Source of the DNA: Bacteroidales bacterium UBA5429
GTDB lineage: Bacteria > Bacteroidota > Bacteroidia > Bacteroidales > WCHB1-69
Direction of reading: 5' to 3'
Length of the DNA: 64,000 nucleotides
NCBI GenBank assembly: GCA_002427605.1
Contig: DIRT01000036.1
Coordinates: 10,410 to 74,409, forward strand
Part shown: piece after piece, positions 1-10,287 of the stretch
Numbering within the stretch: the first letter of the stretch is position 1
Layout: the number at the start of each line of letters is the position of its first letter
Notes under the pieces: model-generated
What the model was told of the DNA's origin: nothing
Database searches by the model: none
What the model saw: only the letters and a program-made list of their open reading frames with translations
Position numbers and translations under genes: made by a program

Positions 1-251
1 CCGGGACAGTCTACGTGTGCATAGTGTCTGTTAGCAGTTTCATACTCAACGTGTGATGTATTAATAGTAATACCACGTTCTTTTTCTTCTGGTGCATTGT
101 CGATTGAATCAAAACTTCTTTTTTCTGATAAACCTCTTTCTGATAATACAGCAGAAATTGCAGCTGTTAAGGTTGTTTTTCCGTGGTCAATGTGACCAAT
201 TGTTCCTACGTTTACGTGCGGTTTGGAACGATCAAATTTTTCTTTTGCCAT
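1..251 (-). CDS. tuf: Elongation factor Tu, N-terminal part (cut by window edge)
   Basis: Translation from the ATG at 251 on the minus strand gives the first 83 residues of EF-Tu, the GTPase that delivers aminoacyl-tRNA to the ribosome. The start [20 protein letters not shown], the P-loop GHVDHGKT, the switch I segment RGITI and the G3 motif DCPG are all visible. The rest lies beyond position 1. It follows tRNA-Thr by 64 nt on the same strand with no promoter-like element between them, so the two are probably cotranscribed. In many Bacteroidota tuf directly precedes (tRNA-Trp)-secE-nusG. Here it points away from secE, which is 21.5 kb off. Identification is certain; whether it is the only tuf copy cannot be seen. 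Confidence 0.97.
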   Translation of the reverse strand, partial: MAKEKFDRSKPHVNVGTIGHIDHGKTTLTAAISAVLSERGLSEKRSFDSIDNAPEEKERGITINTSHVEYETANRHYAHVDCP

Positions 252-315
252 TGTCTTATTTGATTAAAGGTTGTTAATATTTTCGTTTCTATTTATAATT
301 TAATGTATAAATTTG

Positions 316-387
<72 letters not shown>

Positions 388-435
388 TGATTTTTTAAAA
401 AAGAGCATACCAAAATTACCTCAATTTTGAGTTTG

Positions 436-443
436 CAAAGATA
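436..443 (-). promoter_or_regulatory. -7 promoter element for tRNA-Thr-tuf
   Basis: The minus strand reads TATCTTTGCA, a perfect Bacteroidota -7 element (TAnnTTTG), about 50 nt upstream of the tRNA 5' end. No convincing -33 TTG is seen at the usual distance. Confidence 0.7.
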
Positions 444-509
444 CACCTTTTTTTAATATAAGAAGAATTATTCTCAAAAAAAATATTTTTTTCTCTAAAT
501 ATCTGATAT

Positions 510-1391
510 TTAGGGCTTAATAATTTTATCTTTGATCACTTTTTGCAACCTTTCCTTCCAGTCGGGAATAGGAATGGACAAAAAATTTTCAATTTTTTCT
601 TTTGATAGAACAGAATAGTGGGGGCGTTTGGCAGGAGTAGGATAGGAATCGGAGGGTATCGGAACAACATTGCAAGAGAGTTGGGCAAAACGCATAACAG
701 CTTCCGCAAATTGATACCAGCTACAAGATCCGAAGTGGGAATAGTGAAATAAAGTAACCCCTGAGAGGGATGAACGCCGACCTAAGAGCAGCATAATCAC
801 TTCGGCCAGATCTCCGGCATAGGTAGGAGTTCCAAATTGGTCGGCAACAACCTGAATTTGAGAACGTTCAGAACCCAATCGGAGCATTGTTTTGACAAAG
901 TTGTGCCCGTACTCTGAGTATAACCAGGCAGTACGAATAATGGCGCCATGGGCGCCCGAAGCGCGAAACACTTCCTCCCCCCCTAATTTTGTTTTTCCAT
1001 AAATAGAAAGAGGAGATGGTTGATCATTTTCAGTAAAAGGTGTAGCTCTGCCCTCCTCATCAAAAACAAAGTCAGTGGAAATATGAATCAAAAAGATGCC
1101 CAGCTGATGCGATACTTTCGCCAAAAACTGAACGGCATCCCGATTCAGCCGATAGGCGGATTCAACCTCGGTTTCGGCTAAATCGACCGCAGTAAAGCCT
1201 GCACAATTAATAATGTATTCTATGTGATGCTCCACACAATAGTCGTAAATCGCAGACTCCGACGTAATATCCAGCTCATCAATATCTGTAAAATAAAAAG
1301 TGTACAGAGAGTTATAGTGTGTAACCCAATCTTTTAGGGATTGTCCCAATTGACCATGCCCGCCGGTAACCAAAATATTTCCTTTACTCAT
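510..1391 (-). CDS. rfbD: dTDP-4-dehydrorhamnose reductase (RmlD)
   Basis: This 293-residue extended short-chain dehydrogenase would reduce dTDP-4-keto-L-rhamnose to dTDP-L-rhamnose, the last step of rhamnose donor synthesis for surface polysaccharide. Visible are the N-terminal dinucleotide-binding glycine motif (TGGHGQLG), the STDFVF strand, and the catalytic YGKTK (YxxxK). Length is normal for RmlD. It starts 18 nt after ugd, so the two form an operon on the minus strand. The pathway's epimerase (rmlC) lies 34 kb away at 35286; RmlA and RmlB are not in the window. Confidence 0.93.
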   Translation of the reverse strand: MSKGNILVTGGHGQLGQSLKDWVTHYNSLYTFYFTDIDELDITSESAIYDYCVEHHIEYIINCAGFTAVDLAETEVESAYRLNRDAVQFLAKVSHQLGIFLIHISTDFVFDEEGRATPFTENDQPSPLSIYGKTKLGGEEVFRASGAHGAIIRTAWLYSEYGHNFVKTMLRLGSERSQIQVVADQFGTPTYAGDLAEVIMLLLGRRSSLSGVTLFHYSHFGSCSWYQFAEAVMRFAQLSCNVVPIPSDSYPTPAKRPHYSVLSKEKIENFLSIPIPDWKERLQKVIKDKIIKP

Positions 1392-1409
1392 TGTACTCCT
1401 TTCAATACT

Positions 1410-2726
1410 CTATTTTCCTATACCAAAGTAAATTACGCCTCCGTTTCTCATCTCTTCAGGATCGTAAATATTGCGTCCATCTAAAAGCAACGGATGTTTC
1501 ATTAATTCGGTGAGTGTTTTGGGAGAAAGGGTGCGGAATTGCGTCCATTCCGTTACCAGTAAAAGAGCCTCACTCTCCTGAATAGTTTCTTCGATAGAAT
1601 TCATGTAGGTGACACGATCTCCCAATTGAAGTTTAGCCTTAGGCATTGCAATCGGATCATAAACTTGTACCCGGGCTCCATGCTTGAGTAATTCCTCAAT
1701 AATAACCAAAGAGGGTGCCTCACGTAAATCGTCAGTATTGGGCTTGAAAGACAATCCCAAAACAGCGATTTTTTTCCCTTTCAGATCCCCATTATAATAA
1801 CGGTGTAACTTGTTGAATAGCACTAACTTCTGACGCTCATTGATTCTTTCAACAGCTTTGACCAATTCGAGTGAATATCCCAGTTGATCAGCGGTTTGAA
1901 TAATAGCCTTAACATCTTTGGGGAAACAGGAACCACCGTAGCCGATTCCGGCATACAAAAATTTCTTCCCGATGCGTGAGTCACTTCCAATTCCTTCGCG
2001 AACCATGGAGATATCAGCTCCTACCAATTCACAGAGATTAGCCATCTCATTCATAAAGCTGATTCGGGTGGCTAACATGGCATTGGCAGCATATTTGATC
2101 ATCTCCGCAGAAGCAATATCGGTGAAAATAACGGGGTGCCCATTCAAAACAAAAGGTTTGTAAATTTTTTCAAAATAGGAGCGTGCACGCCCATTCTCAA
2201 CCCCCACTACAATCCGGTTTGGACGCATAAAGTCTTGAATTGCATTTCCTTCCTTTAAAAACTCAGGATTGGAAGCAATGTCAAAATCGATATCAACACC
2301 GCGTTGATCCAGCTCTTTTTGGATTGTTTTCTTCACTAATTGTGCCGTACCAACCGGAACTGTACTCTTGGTAATGACTAATAAATATTTGTCCATATGC
2401 TTTCCAATGGTTTCGGCAACAGTAAGCACATATTGCAGGTCAGCACTGCCATCCGCTCCGGGAGGAGTTCCTACAGCAGAAAAAAGAACATCAACTTCAG
2501 GGAGGACGGAAACAATGTCAGTACTAAATTTGAGTTTTCCTCTTTCAATAGTCCGGGTGAGAATCTCTTCCAATCCGGGTTCGTAAATAGGAGATATTCC
2601 TTTTTTAAGTTGCTCTATTTTGTTATGATCTATATCTACACAAACAACTTCAAAACCAACATCAGCCAAACAAGCTCCGGTTACTAAACCAACATATCCG
2701 GTCCCAATAATTGCAATTCTAATCAT
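1410..2726 (-). CDS. ugd: UDP-glucose/GDP-mannose family 6-dehydrogenase (Ugd)
   Basis: A 438-residue cytoplasmic enzyme that oxidises UDP-glucose to UDP-glucuronate with NAD. The N-terminal Rossmann motif is GTGYVGLVTG. The catalytic cysteine sits in GYGGSCFPKD. The C-terminal UDP-binding domain contains GLSFKPNTDDLREAPS. Length and domain order are typical of bacterial Ugd/TuaD. It is the first gene of an apparent ugd-rmlD operon, with a -7 element 36 nt upstream of its ATG. A UDP-ManNAc dehydrogenase is the main alternative in this superfamily; the overall sequence favours Ugd. Confidence 0.92.
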   Translation of the reverse strand: MIRIAIIGTGYVGLVTGACLADVGFEVVCVDIDHNKIEQLKKGISPIYEPGLEEILTRTIERGKLKFSTDIVSVLPEVDVLFSAVGTPPGADGSADLQYVLTVAETIGKHMDKYLLVITKSTVPVGTAQLVKKTIQKELDQRGVDIDFDIASNPEFLKEGNAIQDFMRPNRIVVGVENGRARSYFEKIYKPFVLNGHPVIFTDIASAEMIKYAANAMLATRISFMNEMANLCELVGADISMVREGIGSDSRIGKKFLYAGIGYGGSCFPKDVKAIIQTADQLGYSLELVKAVERINERQKLVLFNKLHRYYNGDLKGKKIAVLGLSFKPNTDDLREAPSLVIIEELLKHGARVQVYDPIAMPKAKLQLGDRVTYMNSIEETIQESEALLLVTEWTQFRTLSPKTLTELMKHPLLLDGRNIYDPEEMRNGGVIYFGIGK

Positions 2727-2761
2727 ACTTTTTTTCTTTTTTTTTCCTATTTTTGCTTTTG

Positions 2762-2789
2762 CAAAAGTATGATTTTTTTTAAAATCAAA
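2762..2789 (-). promoter_or_regulatory. Promoter for ugd-rmlD
   Basis: On the minus strand a -7 element TACTTTTG (2769 to 2762) is preceded by TTTG (2789 to 2786) with a 16-nt spacer, slightly shorter than the usual 19. The ugd ATG is 36 nt downstream. Confidence 0.6.
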
Positions 2790-3103
2790 TGAAAATTGAA
2801 TTTAAAATTGTTGAAAATCAGCAAATTTGATATGATTTTTTTGAGAAAATATTTTTTTTCCAAGCCCGTTTGTTTTTTTGTAAATTTATGTAACATAAAT
2901 AGTTATAAAGCGTATAAATGATGTAAGTAACGAAGTTTTTGATAAAATTTTTCATTCAAATAGAAACTGTTTGAGGAAAAAATAAAAAAAATAAAAAAAA
3001 ATAAAAATTAAGAGTTATATATTAAAAAATGATGTATCTTTGCACGATGAATAGTAATGATTAAATTGCTACGCTTTATATATTGTAAAAAATTGAATTT
3101 GAA
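2770..3103. other. AT-rich intergenic region with divergent promoters
   Basis: A 377-nt gap (2727-3103) separates ugd from the first giant surface-protein gene. It is very A/T-rich with long homopolymer runs. I see the ugd promoter at its left end and the adhesin promoter at 3035-3042, and no open frame, RNA gene or clear hairpin between them. Confidence 0.7.
3019..3044 (+). promoter_or_regulatory. Promoter of first giant surface-protein gene
   Basis: A perfect -7 element TATCTTTG (3035-3042) sits in a 26-nt stretch that recurs with a single-base deletion before the second giant gene (10501-10525). Counting from the -7 element, the distance to the proposed ATG (3143) is about 100 nt, nearly the same as at the second gene (about 104 nt). 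Confidence 0.75.
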
Positions 3104-3142
3104 ATGAAAAAAGAATATAATAATCAAATAAATTCAAACCTT

Positions 3143-6100
3143 ATGAAAAAAGTTTTACTCTTATGCTTTATAAGCATCGTAGCGTTGTTCAATAGCTGGA
3201 CATACGCTCAAGAACAAGATTGTTGTTTCTGGGTGGTAAACGGGACAGAAAATACCGTCCTTGACTACGAGGAATACTCGTTGACCGCACCAGCTTGGCA
3301 AGAAACGCACTATTACTACTTCCACTTTAGAAACGACTGTAATCTTCCAAGAGATACCAAATGGTCTATCGGATGGGAGATTCGCAGAAATGGTGTGTTG
3401 TTGGATAATAGTACTGATCTTGCAAAATTATCACAATATGCCGAAGTTGCATTTCAAATCAATACTGTAGAGTATGGATGGATTGGTGCTGCCGGAGATG
3501 AGTGGGTTGGAGAAAATGTGAGATCCGGAGTGGGTAACCAGTATGCAGCTCAATATTTAAATAATCCACTTTATGCAGATTATGCAGACTTCCCAGGAGC
3601 AATTGCATATCAGGGAAATCCTGCTGCAGGGTATATAGACTTACCCAACTTCCAAACCTATAACTTTTTCTATCTTCATTTCTTGGAACACGTTAGTCAA
3701 ACCAATGGAATGAGAATGAAAATTACATGGAATGGACCTTACTTTTATGGAGGAGATTACGAAATTAAATTCACCCTTTATCAAAGAACAGGGGGAACTA
3801 CCATTGAACATTATTATATCCCAACTCAACAACAAGATTACTTCGGTGGACACCAATCAGGAGTTTCCGGAATTATTGCTGAGTTTACTCTGGATCCAAT
3901 GGATAGAGGAAGAGTAGAAGATGAAATCTGTGCAGGTGAAATTTATTCCTTCGGAGTTCAACCCAATGGTACACCTTATACCTATTTTGATAATACAGCT
4001 ACATGGCCAAATTCAGTTACATCTGAATATATTGTTCCTACTTACATTCAACCTGAACCATGCTACGGTCCTGCTGTAGAAAGAGTAGATACATTAATAT
4101 TAACAGTGCATCCCCTTCCACCGGCACCCGTTGTAGCTGATGTTGAAAGATGCGGAGCAGGTGAAGTTACTTTTACAGTTACCAATGTGGAAGATAACGT
4201 TACATATATATGGTATGCTGATGCTGCGATGACAGAAGAACTGGCCAGAGGAACTACATATACTGTGAATTTGGCAAATGATGATAATGTAGTTACAGTA
4301 TATACATATTATATATTAGCACAATCTGAACATTGCGATAGTGAATTGATCACTATTACTGCAACCTCTAATCCTATTCCTGAATTAAATCTGGACTTTA
4401 CACAAATAACTTGTCCTTATAATCATACAATGGATGTAGTGGTGACAGTTACAGATGGATCTTATGTTGGAGATCTAACTTATGAATGGATCGGCGCTGC
4501 AGGTAATGGAGCAACCGGAGTGGTTACCATTACTGATGAGTGTGATGTAATGTATTATTTCACAGTTACTGTTACTGATGAAAAAGGTTGTACTAATTCT
4601 GATACAGACTTTATCGTAGCTCAGGACATTGTGCCTCCTACAGTAAATACAGATGCAGTTGAAGTTGTAACTATCACTGGTTGTACTGAAGATGCACTTC
4701 CAGCAGCTCTTGATGTTGCAGGATTAATTGAAGCCGGATTTGTTTTTACAGATGATTGTACTGATCCCGCAAACGGAACAAACTTTACTGCACAAGCAGA
4801 CAGCGTTGTTAGAGGAGGAACTGATTGTAACATTATTTTAAAGAGATATTATGTGGTAAAAGACTACTGCGGAAATGCAAGTGCACCTTTCTACCATCAA
4901 TTTAATGTTACAGATAATGAAGCTCCAACTTTTACAGCTCCAACTCAACCATATAATGCACAAAGAGATACAGGATGTACTTTCGTGATTACTCAAGCTA
5001 TCTTAGATCAAATTCTAACTGATTTAGCAATAAATGATAATTGTACTCCGGTTGCTGATATTCAAGTTGAGGTTTCTGTTACTGCCGGTACCTTAATTAC
5101 TGAACCTACACAAGTAACATTTACTTTAACAGACCTTTGTGACAATAAAAGCACTGCTACCGCTATGGTAAATATTCCATATCCAACTGTGACAATCAAT
5201 GCAGTTCCTGAGTCTTTGGAAATTTGTAGCGGAGATCCAATTGCATTTAACTTGACTTTCGAAAATGCATTCCCTCCTTATAATATTGTATGGAGCGATG
5301 CAGCATTAGAAGGAACTGAAGTAACTGTAACTCCTGTGTCAGCTAATCAATATGTGGATGAAACATTTGTATATACCGTTACCGTTACAGATTCATTAGG
5401 TTGTGAATTTGATGATCAAGTAACTGTTACTGTTTGGGGAAATCCTGAGTTCACTTTAACTGAAAATCACGCAATCTGCTTGGGAGAAACTGCAACATTG
5501 GTAGCAACACTTATACTGCCACCTCCAACTGATACTCCAGTTGTTATGGCAATGCCAAATGCAAATGAGGGTCCTTTCACTTATTTATGGTCAACCGGTG
5601 AAACAACCCCAACTATTCAAGTTACTCCTGACGAAGTAGGTACTTATACTTACTCAGTTACTGTAACTAATGAACACGGATGTACTACTGAAAAGAGTGT
5701 AACCGTTACCGTAAATCCTGTTCCGGTTGCTACTATGAATATTGTAGGAGAATTTGAAGCAGATTCTTGCTTATACAATGATTTAACTGTTACTATTACT
5801 GTTACTTCTGATATTCCTGCGACTGCAGAATTTGTAATTCTTATTACTAAAGATGAAGAAGAGCCAGATACAGTTACTAATGTAAATGGAGTAGGAACTT
5901 ATACTTTCGAAGAAGCTGGTACTTATGTGGTAACTGCTTATACCTATGATTCTGAAACCGGTTGTCAATCAGATCCTGTTACAGAAACCTTCGTATTCTA
6001 CCCTGTTCCAGAATTAGAATTAGAGGCTGAACCAACAGCAATTTGTATCGGAGATTCATTCGTATTGACAGCTACTACAACTCCTAATTTGGATACCTAT

Positions 6101-9100
6101 ACATATTACTTCAATGGAGAAGAATTAGGAACTACTATCAATAATTTAACTATTACTCCCGAAACTGTAGGTTTACATACCTATACTGTAATTGTTGTAA
6201 CTATTGACGGATGTGTGATTTATGATACATTGGATGTAATGGTGAATCCTCTACCACAAGTAGAATATATCACTGCAGAATCTGAGTGTCCTCATGTAGA
6301 ATATAACGCTCCTGTTGCTGTTATGACAGTAGGTACAGCACCTTTCACTTTCGTATGGTCAGGACAAGATATCGAATTTGACGGTTCAGGCAATCCATAT
6401 TTTGCAAATATCGATTGCAATGGCACTAACCACGTTACTGTACATGTAACAGATGCTAATGGATGTCAAAACACCTTCTCAGATATAGTATACTTTGTTG
6501 ATACCATTAAGCCTACTATTGAATTAGCAGGACAAGATTTAGAGTATTCAGTTACTTGTGACTTTATCACCAGCCCAAGTATTGAAGAGGTTATACTAAC
6601 TGATAATTGTACTCCATCCGGAGAGATTATTCTGTTCTTCTGGGAAGAAACAGAACCAGGTGTATGTCCTAATACTTATGATTTGATTAGAAAATGGAGA
6701 GCAAAGGATAAATGTGGTAATTATTCTGATACCTTAGTGCAAGTTATTCACATCGTGGATGTAACACCACCGGTGATCACAGCAGTTCCTGCCGATTATG
6801 AAGTTGCCTGCGAAGAATTACAACCCTACAATGTAAATGATCCAGGGTTGGTTGTAACTGATAACTGTTCTGAAGTTGCAGATCTTACAGTTACTGTTAC
6901 TGAAACAGTAATACCATATACTGTTGTAGGTACATATTATATTCACAGAGATTGGTATGTTACTGATGAGTGCGACAATGTTTCAGATCCTATGAGACAA
7001 ACTATCACAGTTACTGATGACGAAGTTCCAACATTGTCTTCGGATGCTCCTGCAAATATGATTTTGAATTGTGACGATGAGATTCCTGTTGCTGTGGAGT
7101 TAACTTTCACTGATAACTGTACAGATGATATCGTAATTCTACTTCAGGAAGTTTCTACTCAAACAGGTACTCCTGCTGATTCTACATACTATAATTATAC
7201 TATCACCAGAACATGGATTGCTGTTGACTTCGCTGGTAACCAGTCTACTCCTGTAGTTCAAACTATTACAGTTGAAGACGTGACTGCTCCTGTATTTGAT
7301 CCCGAAACTCCGGCTACTATTACAGCTAACTGTGATGACACTGATCCTGCTGAGTTGGTAGTTTTCAATGATAATTGCCAGGATGTTATCGTTCCTACTT
7401 ACACAGATGAATCTACTCAAGGTGATGATCCTTTATTAGCAAATTACTATAATTATACTATCACCAGAACATGGAATGCAAAGGACGTATCAGGTAATGC
7501 TGCTATTCCATTTGTACAAACAGTTAATGTTGTGGATGTTACTGGTCCTGTAGCAATCGTTGATGAAGATACCCCTCAAGATTTAACACTATCTTGTGAA
7601 GAAAATCTTCCATTAGCTGACGCTACTATGGTTGATTTTGAAGACAACTGCTCTCCTGTAACAGTTACTTATAACGAAGTAGTTAATGCTTTCAATCCTG
7701 AAATTATTGGACAATATACTATTACCAGAACATGGACCGGAACTGACGTTTCAGGAAATGCCGGAGAATATATTGTAACATTAACTATTCTTGACTCAGT
7801 AGCTCCTGTTGTTGTAGAAAGCACTATTCCTGCTCCTATTACAGTAGAATGTAACGCTCTACCTGATATAGCTGTTGTTGAGTTTACTGATAACTGTACT
7901 GCTTCATTAGACATTGTTATTAATGTATATGATGTTTCTACTCAAGATGCTGATCCTACAGTAGAAGCTCACTATAACTATACTATCACCAGATCCTGGA
8001 TTGCTACTGATGCTTTAGGTAATAATTCAGATCCGGTAGTTCAAGTAATTACAGTTCAAGACGTGACTGCTCCTGTATTTGCTACAGTTCCAGCAGCTAT
8101 TACCATCTACACTGATGCAGATTGTGAATATGATGCTAATCCTACAATTACCGGTTTAGCTACTGCTACTGATAACTGTGATCCTAATCCAACTGTAACT
8201 CATGAGGATGTTGCTGTTGCCGGAGAAGTTCCAGGTGCTTGGACTATTACCAGAACATGGACTGCAACTGACGTAATGGGTAATTCTGTTACTGCAACTC
8301 AAATTATTACAGTTGAAGATAATACTGCACCTACATTTACTGTTCCTGCAGATATAACTATTTGTAAACATGTAGATGGAACTTATGCTGATTTGATTAC
8401 TCCTGATTTGACTGGAGAACCAACCAATATCGAAGATAACTGTTCAACAGTGTTTACAGTTACCTATACTGATGATGAGTCTACAGCCGGAACAGCAACT
8501 ACTGACGGTCATATCACCAGAACATGGAGAGTTACTGACGAGGCTGGTAATTATACTGAACTCGATCAAATTATTACAACAAACCATACTCCTGTTGTTG
8601 AAATCGTAGGTTCTGAAGGTATCTGTTATAATGAAACAGTTCCTCAACCATTGACTGCTACAGGTGCTGATACTTATGTATGGAGTACAGGTGAAACCGA
8701 TGCTACTATTGGAATTCTTGTAGCAGGTACATACACTGTAACAGGAACTTTAGCTAATGGTTGTTCAAATACTGCTACTATAGTAGTAACAGATTATGAA
8801 ATCCCAACAATTACATCTACTGTAAATGACCAAATTTGTATCGGTGATCAAATCACTTTGGTAGCTCAAGCTATTTACGAAGATGGTACATTAGTTGATG
8901 GTGATTGGACTGTAATTATGATTTCAGGTACTGATATCGTTACAACTGCCCATACAGGTCAAGTGGGTGAGTTTACTTACACATCTGCTCCTGTATTTGT
9001 GGATACTTACTTTGAAGTTGTATTTACCGATATCCACGGTTGTACTTATGATGTACACACTACTGCTACTACAATCGTGAATGATGATCCACGTTTGAGA

Positions 9101-9985
9101 CTATACACTGACACAACTCAAGCTCCAAATAACGTATTGGATATTGAAACCGGTGAAGTGGCTGAATTCTTTATCAAAATCGAAGTTTGTGGAGATTATG
9201 ACAGAAGAGCTCAAATCCAATTCCAAGTGTATAAGGATGGACAAATTGTAAATGACTTCCTTCCATACTTAGCAGATAATGAGTATAGCGTTAGCTACTA
9301 TATCGCTCAAAACGGTATTTTACATCCAAATGAGAATAATACTTACTATAACAGAATCGCTACTGGAACAATACCTTTTGCTAACACAGCTCAATATGCT
9401 CCATTTAACGGATTCTTCGTATCCTACTCAACTAACGCTTATGACTGGTTCTACATGCACTTCTTCAACGAAAGATTTATCAAAGTTAAGATCGATGCAT
9501 TGATTCAACCAGGAGAATACACTATCGTTTACGACTTGGTAGGTGCTGATGCGTCTTGCGCTCTAACTGACAACTCAACTAACTATGTTGCAGGTATGTC
9601 ATATGGAGGTAGCGGATTCTCATTCTGTAACAACACTATAGATATGGCTACAAATACCATGTATATTAATGTTACTGGTGATCCAATTATCAATGGACAA
9701 GATCCACAACCAGCTCAAATTGCTCCTAATACACAAAGCAATGTAAATGTTTATCCTAACCCAGCTAGCGAAGAAGCTATTACATTACAATTTGAGAATA
9801 TGAGCGGAAATGCTGTGATCAGTATTGTTACATTGAATGGAAAAGTACTTCATGAATTTGATACCAAGATTTCAGAAACTAAGAATTCTTATACTCTACC
9901 ACAAATGAAATTAAATCCTGGAATCTATTTCATTAAAGTAACTAACGATAAAGCCGTTCTAACTAAGAAGTTAATCGTTCAATAA
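3143..9985 (+). CDS. Giant HYR-repeat surface protein with T9SS type A sorting domain
   Basis: A very large secreted protein of about 2280 residues. The frame is open from an ATG at 3104, but the ATG at 3143 gives a clean signal peptide (Lys-Lys start, hydrophobic core, cleavage at TYA|QEQ) and matches the leader length of the paralogue, so I prefer it. After a Cys-Cys-Phe-Trp N-terminal module (about 25-260) come Ig-like and HYR-like units. Eight tandem HYR-like units of about 87 aa lie at roughly 1120-1810, recognisable by D-x-x-x-P-x openings, TDNC(T/S) and TITRTW motifs. A module at about 1975-2180 is shared with the next gene. The last 80 residues are a type A sorting domain (VYPNPAS ... 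GIYFIKV ... KKLIVQ). It is probably exported by the T9SS and attached to the cell surface as an adhesin or structural filament. No catalytic domain is recognised. Confidence 0.88.
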   Translation: MKKVLLLCFISIVALFNSWTYAQEQDCCFWVVNGTENTVLDYEEYSLTAPAWQETHYYYFHFRNDCNLPRDTKWSIGWEIRRNGVLLDNSTDLAKLSQYAEVAFQINTVEYGWIGAAGDEWVGENVRSGVGNQYAAQYLNNPLYADYADFPGAIAYQGNPAAGYIDLPNFQTYNFFYLHFLEHVSQTNGMRMKITWNGPYFYGGDYEIKFTLYQRTGGTTIEHYYIPTQQQDYFGGHQSGVSGIIAEFTLDPMDRGRVEDEICAGEIYSFGVQPNGTPYTYFDNTATWPNSVTSEYIVPTYIQPEPCYGPAVERVDTLILTVHPLPPAPVVADVERCGAGEVTFTVTNVEDNVTYIWYADAAMTEELARGTTYTVNLANDDNVVTVYTYYILAQSEHCDSELITITATSNPIPELNLDFTQITCPYNHTMDVVVTVTDGSYVGDLTYEWIGAAGNGATGVVTITDECDVMYYFTVTVTDEKGCTNSDTDFIVAQDIVPPTVNTDAVEVVTITGCTEDALPAALDVAGLIEAGFVFTDDCTDPANGTNFTAQADSVVRGGTDCNIILKRYYVVKDYCGNASAPFYHQFNVTDNEAPTFTAPTQPYNAQRDTGCTFVITQAILDQILTDLAINDNCTPVADIQVEVSVTAGTLITEPTQVTFTLTDLCDNKSTATAMVNIPYPTVTINAVPESLEICSGDPIAFNLTFENAFPPYNIVWSDAALEGTEVTVTPVSANQYVDETFVYTVTVTDSLGCEFDDQVTVTVWGNPEFTLTENHAICLGETATLVATLILPPPTDTPVVMAMPNANEGPFTYLWSTGETTPTIQVTPDEVGTYTYSVTVTNEHGCTTEKSVTVTVNPVPVATMNIVGEFEADSCLYNDLTVTITVTSDIPATAEFVILITKDEEEPDTVTNVNGVGTYTFEEAGTYVVTAYTYDSETGCQSDPVTETFVFYPVPELELEAEPTAICIGDSFVLTATTTPNLDTYTYYFNGEELGTTINNLTITPETVGLHTYTVIVVTIDGCVIYDTLDVMVNPLPQVEYITAESECPHVEYNAPVAVMTVGTAPFTFVWSGQDIEFDGSGNPYFANIDCNGTNHVTVHVTDANGCQNTFSDIVYFVDTIKPTIELAGQDLEYSVTCDFITSPSIEEVILTDNCTPSGEIILFFWEETEPGVCPNTYDLIRKWRAKDKCGNYSDTLVQVIHIVDVTPPVITAVPADYEVACEELQPYNVNDPGLVVTDNCSEVADLTVTVTETVIPYTVVGTYYIHRDWYVTDECDNVSDPMRQTITVTDDEVPTLSSDAPANMILNCDDEIPVAVELTFTDNCTDDIVILLQEVSTQTGTPADSTYYNYTITRTWIAVDFAGNQSTPVVQTITVEDVTAPVFDPETPATITANCDDTDPAELVVFNDNCQDVIVPTYTDESTQGDDPLLANYYNYTITRTWNAKDVSGNAAIPFVQTVNVVDVTGPVAIVDEDTPQDLTLSCEENLPLADATMVDFEDNCSPVTVTYNEVVNAFNPEIIGQYTITRTWTGTDVSGNAGEYIVTLTILDSVAPVVVESTIPAPITVECNALPDIAVVEFTDNCTASLDIVINVYDVSTQDADPTVEAHYNYTITRSWIATDALGNNSDPVVQVITVQDVTAPVFATVPAAITIYTDADCEYDANPTITGLATATDNCDPNPTVTHEDVAVAGEVPGAWTITRTWTATDVMGNSVTATQIITVEDNTAPTFTVPADITICKHVDGTYADLITPDLTGEPTNIEDNCSTVFTVTYTDDESTAGTATTDGHITRTWRVTDEAGNYTELDQIITTNHTPVVEIVGSEGICYNETVPQPLTATGADTYVWSTGETDATIGILVAGTYTVTGTLANGCSNTATIVVTDYEIPTITSTVNDQICIGDQITLVAQAIYEDGTLVDGDWTVIMISGTDIVTTAHTGQVGEFTYTSAPVFVDTYFEVVFTDIHGCTYDVHTTATTIVNDDPRLRLYTDTTQAPNNVLDIETGEVAEFFIKIEVCGDYDRRAQIQFQVYKDGQIVNDFLPYLADNEYSVSYYIAQNGILHPNENNTYYNRIATGTIPFANTAQYAPFNGFFVSYSTNAYDWFYMHFFNERFIKVKIDALIQPGEYTIVYDLVGADASCALTDNSTNYVAGMSYGGSGFSFCNNTIDMATNTMYINVTGDPIINGQDPQPAQIAPNTQSNVNVYPNPASEEAITLQFENMSGNAVISIVTLNGKVLHEFDTKISETKNSYTLPQMKLNPGIYFIKVTNDKAVLTKKLIVQ

Positions 9986-10009
9986 TAATTTTTATAATTA
10001 TTAAATAAT

Positions 10010-10045
10010 AAAAAAAGGGGGGACTGCAAAGTAACCCCTTTTTTT
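10010..10045 (+). terminator. Rho-independent terminator after first giant gene
   Basis: An A-tract plus GGGG pairs with CCCC plus a T-tract. The interior can also pair ACT/AGT around a GCAA tetraloop, with a GG/AA internal mismatch. It lies 25 nt after the stop codon, and the paired A/T flanks suggest it also works on the opposite strand. Confidence 0.85.
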
Positions 10046-10287
10046 GTATAGTATAGCGGAGGTTTTTATTTCATTCCTTTTACGACAGTTAGAGGAACAG
10101 ATTGTTACATCTATCGATTTAATTTGTTATTGGATCACTCATATTCAAAAAGGTATAATATTATCGAGTGGGGAAATAAAATAACTAAAAGGAAAGATTT
10201 TTTCTGCCCCCCATTTATTTTAATTTCCAAATAAAAAATGAAAAATATCAAATCTTCCGAAGGCGGAAGGTGGAATAAATAAATTTT

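Noticed and set aside
92..277. Small plus-strand open frame of 61 codons
   Set aside because: It is the antisense of the tuf 5' end and has no promoter or family resemblance.
2397..2687. Plus-strand open frames of 72-96 codons inside ugd
   Set aside because: They are antisense to a clearly conserved gene and show no coding features of their own.
3104..3142. Thirteen extra codons before the first giant protein's signal peptide
   Set aside because: The extension is polar and would bury the signal peptide; the ATG at 3143 also gives the same leader length as the paralogue.
6500..8580. Regular DNA repeats suggestive of a CRISPR-like array
   Set aside because: The repeats are in frame, about 260 bp apart, and encode protein domain repeats.
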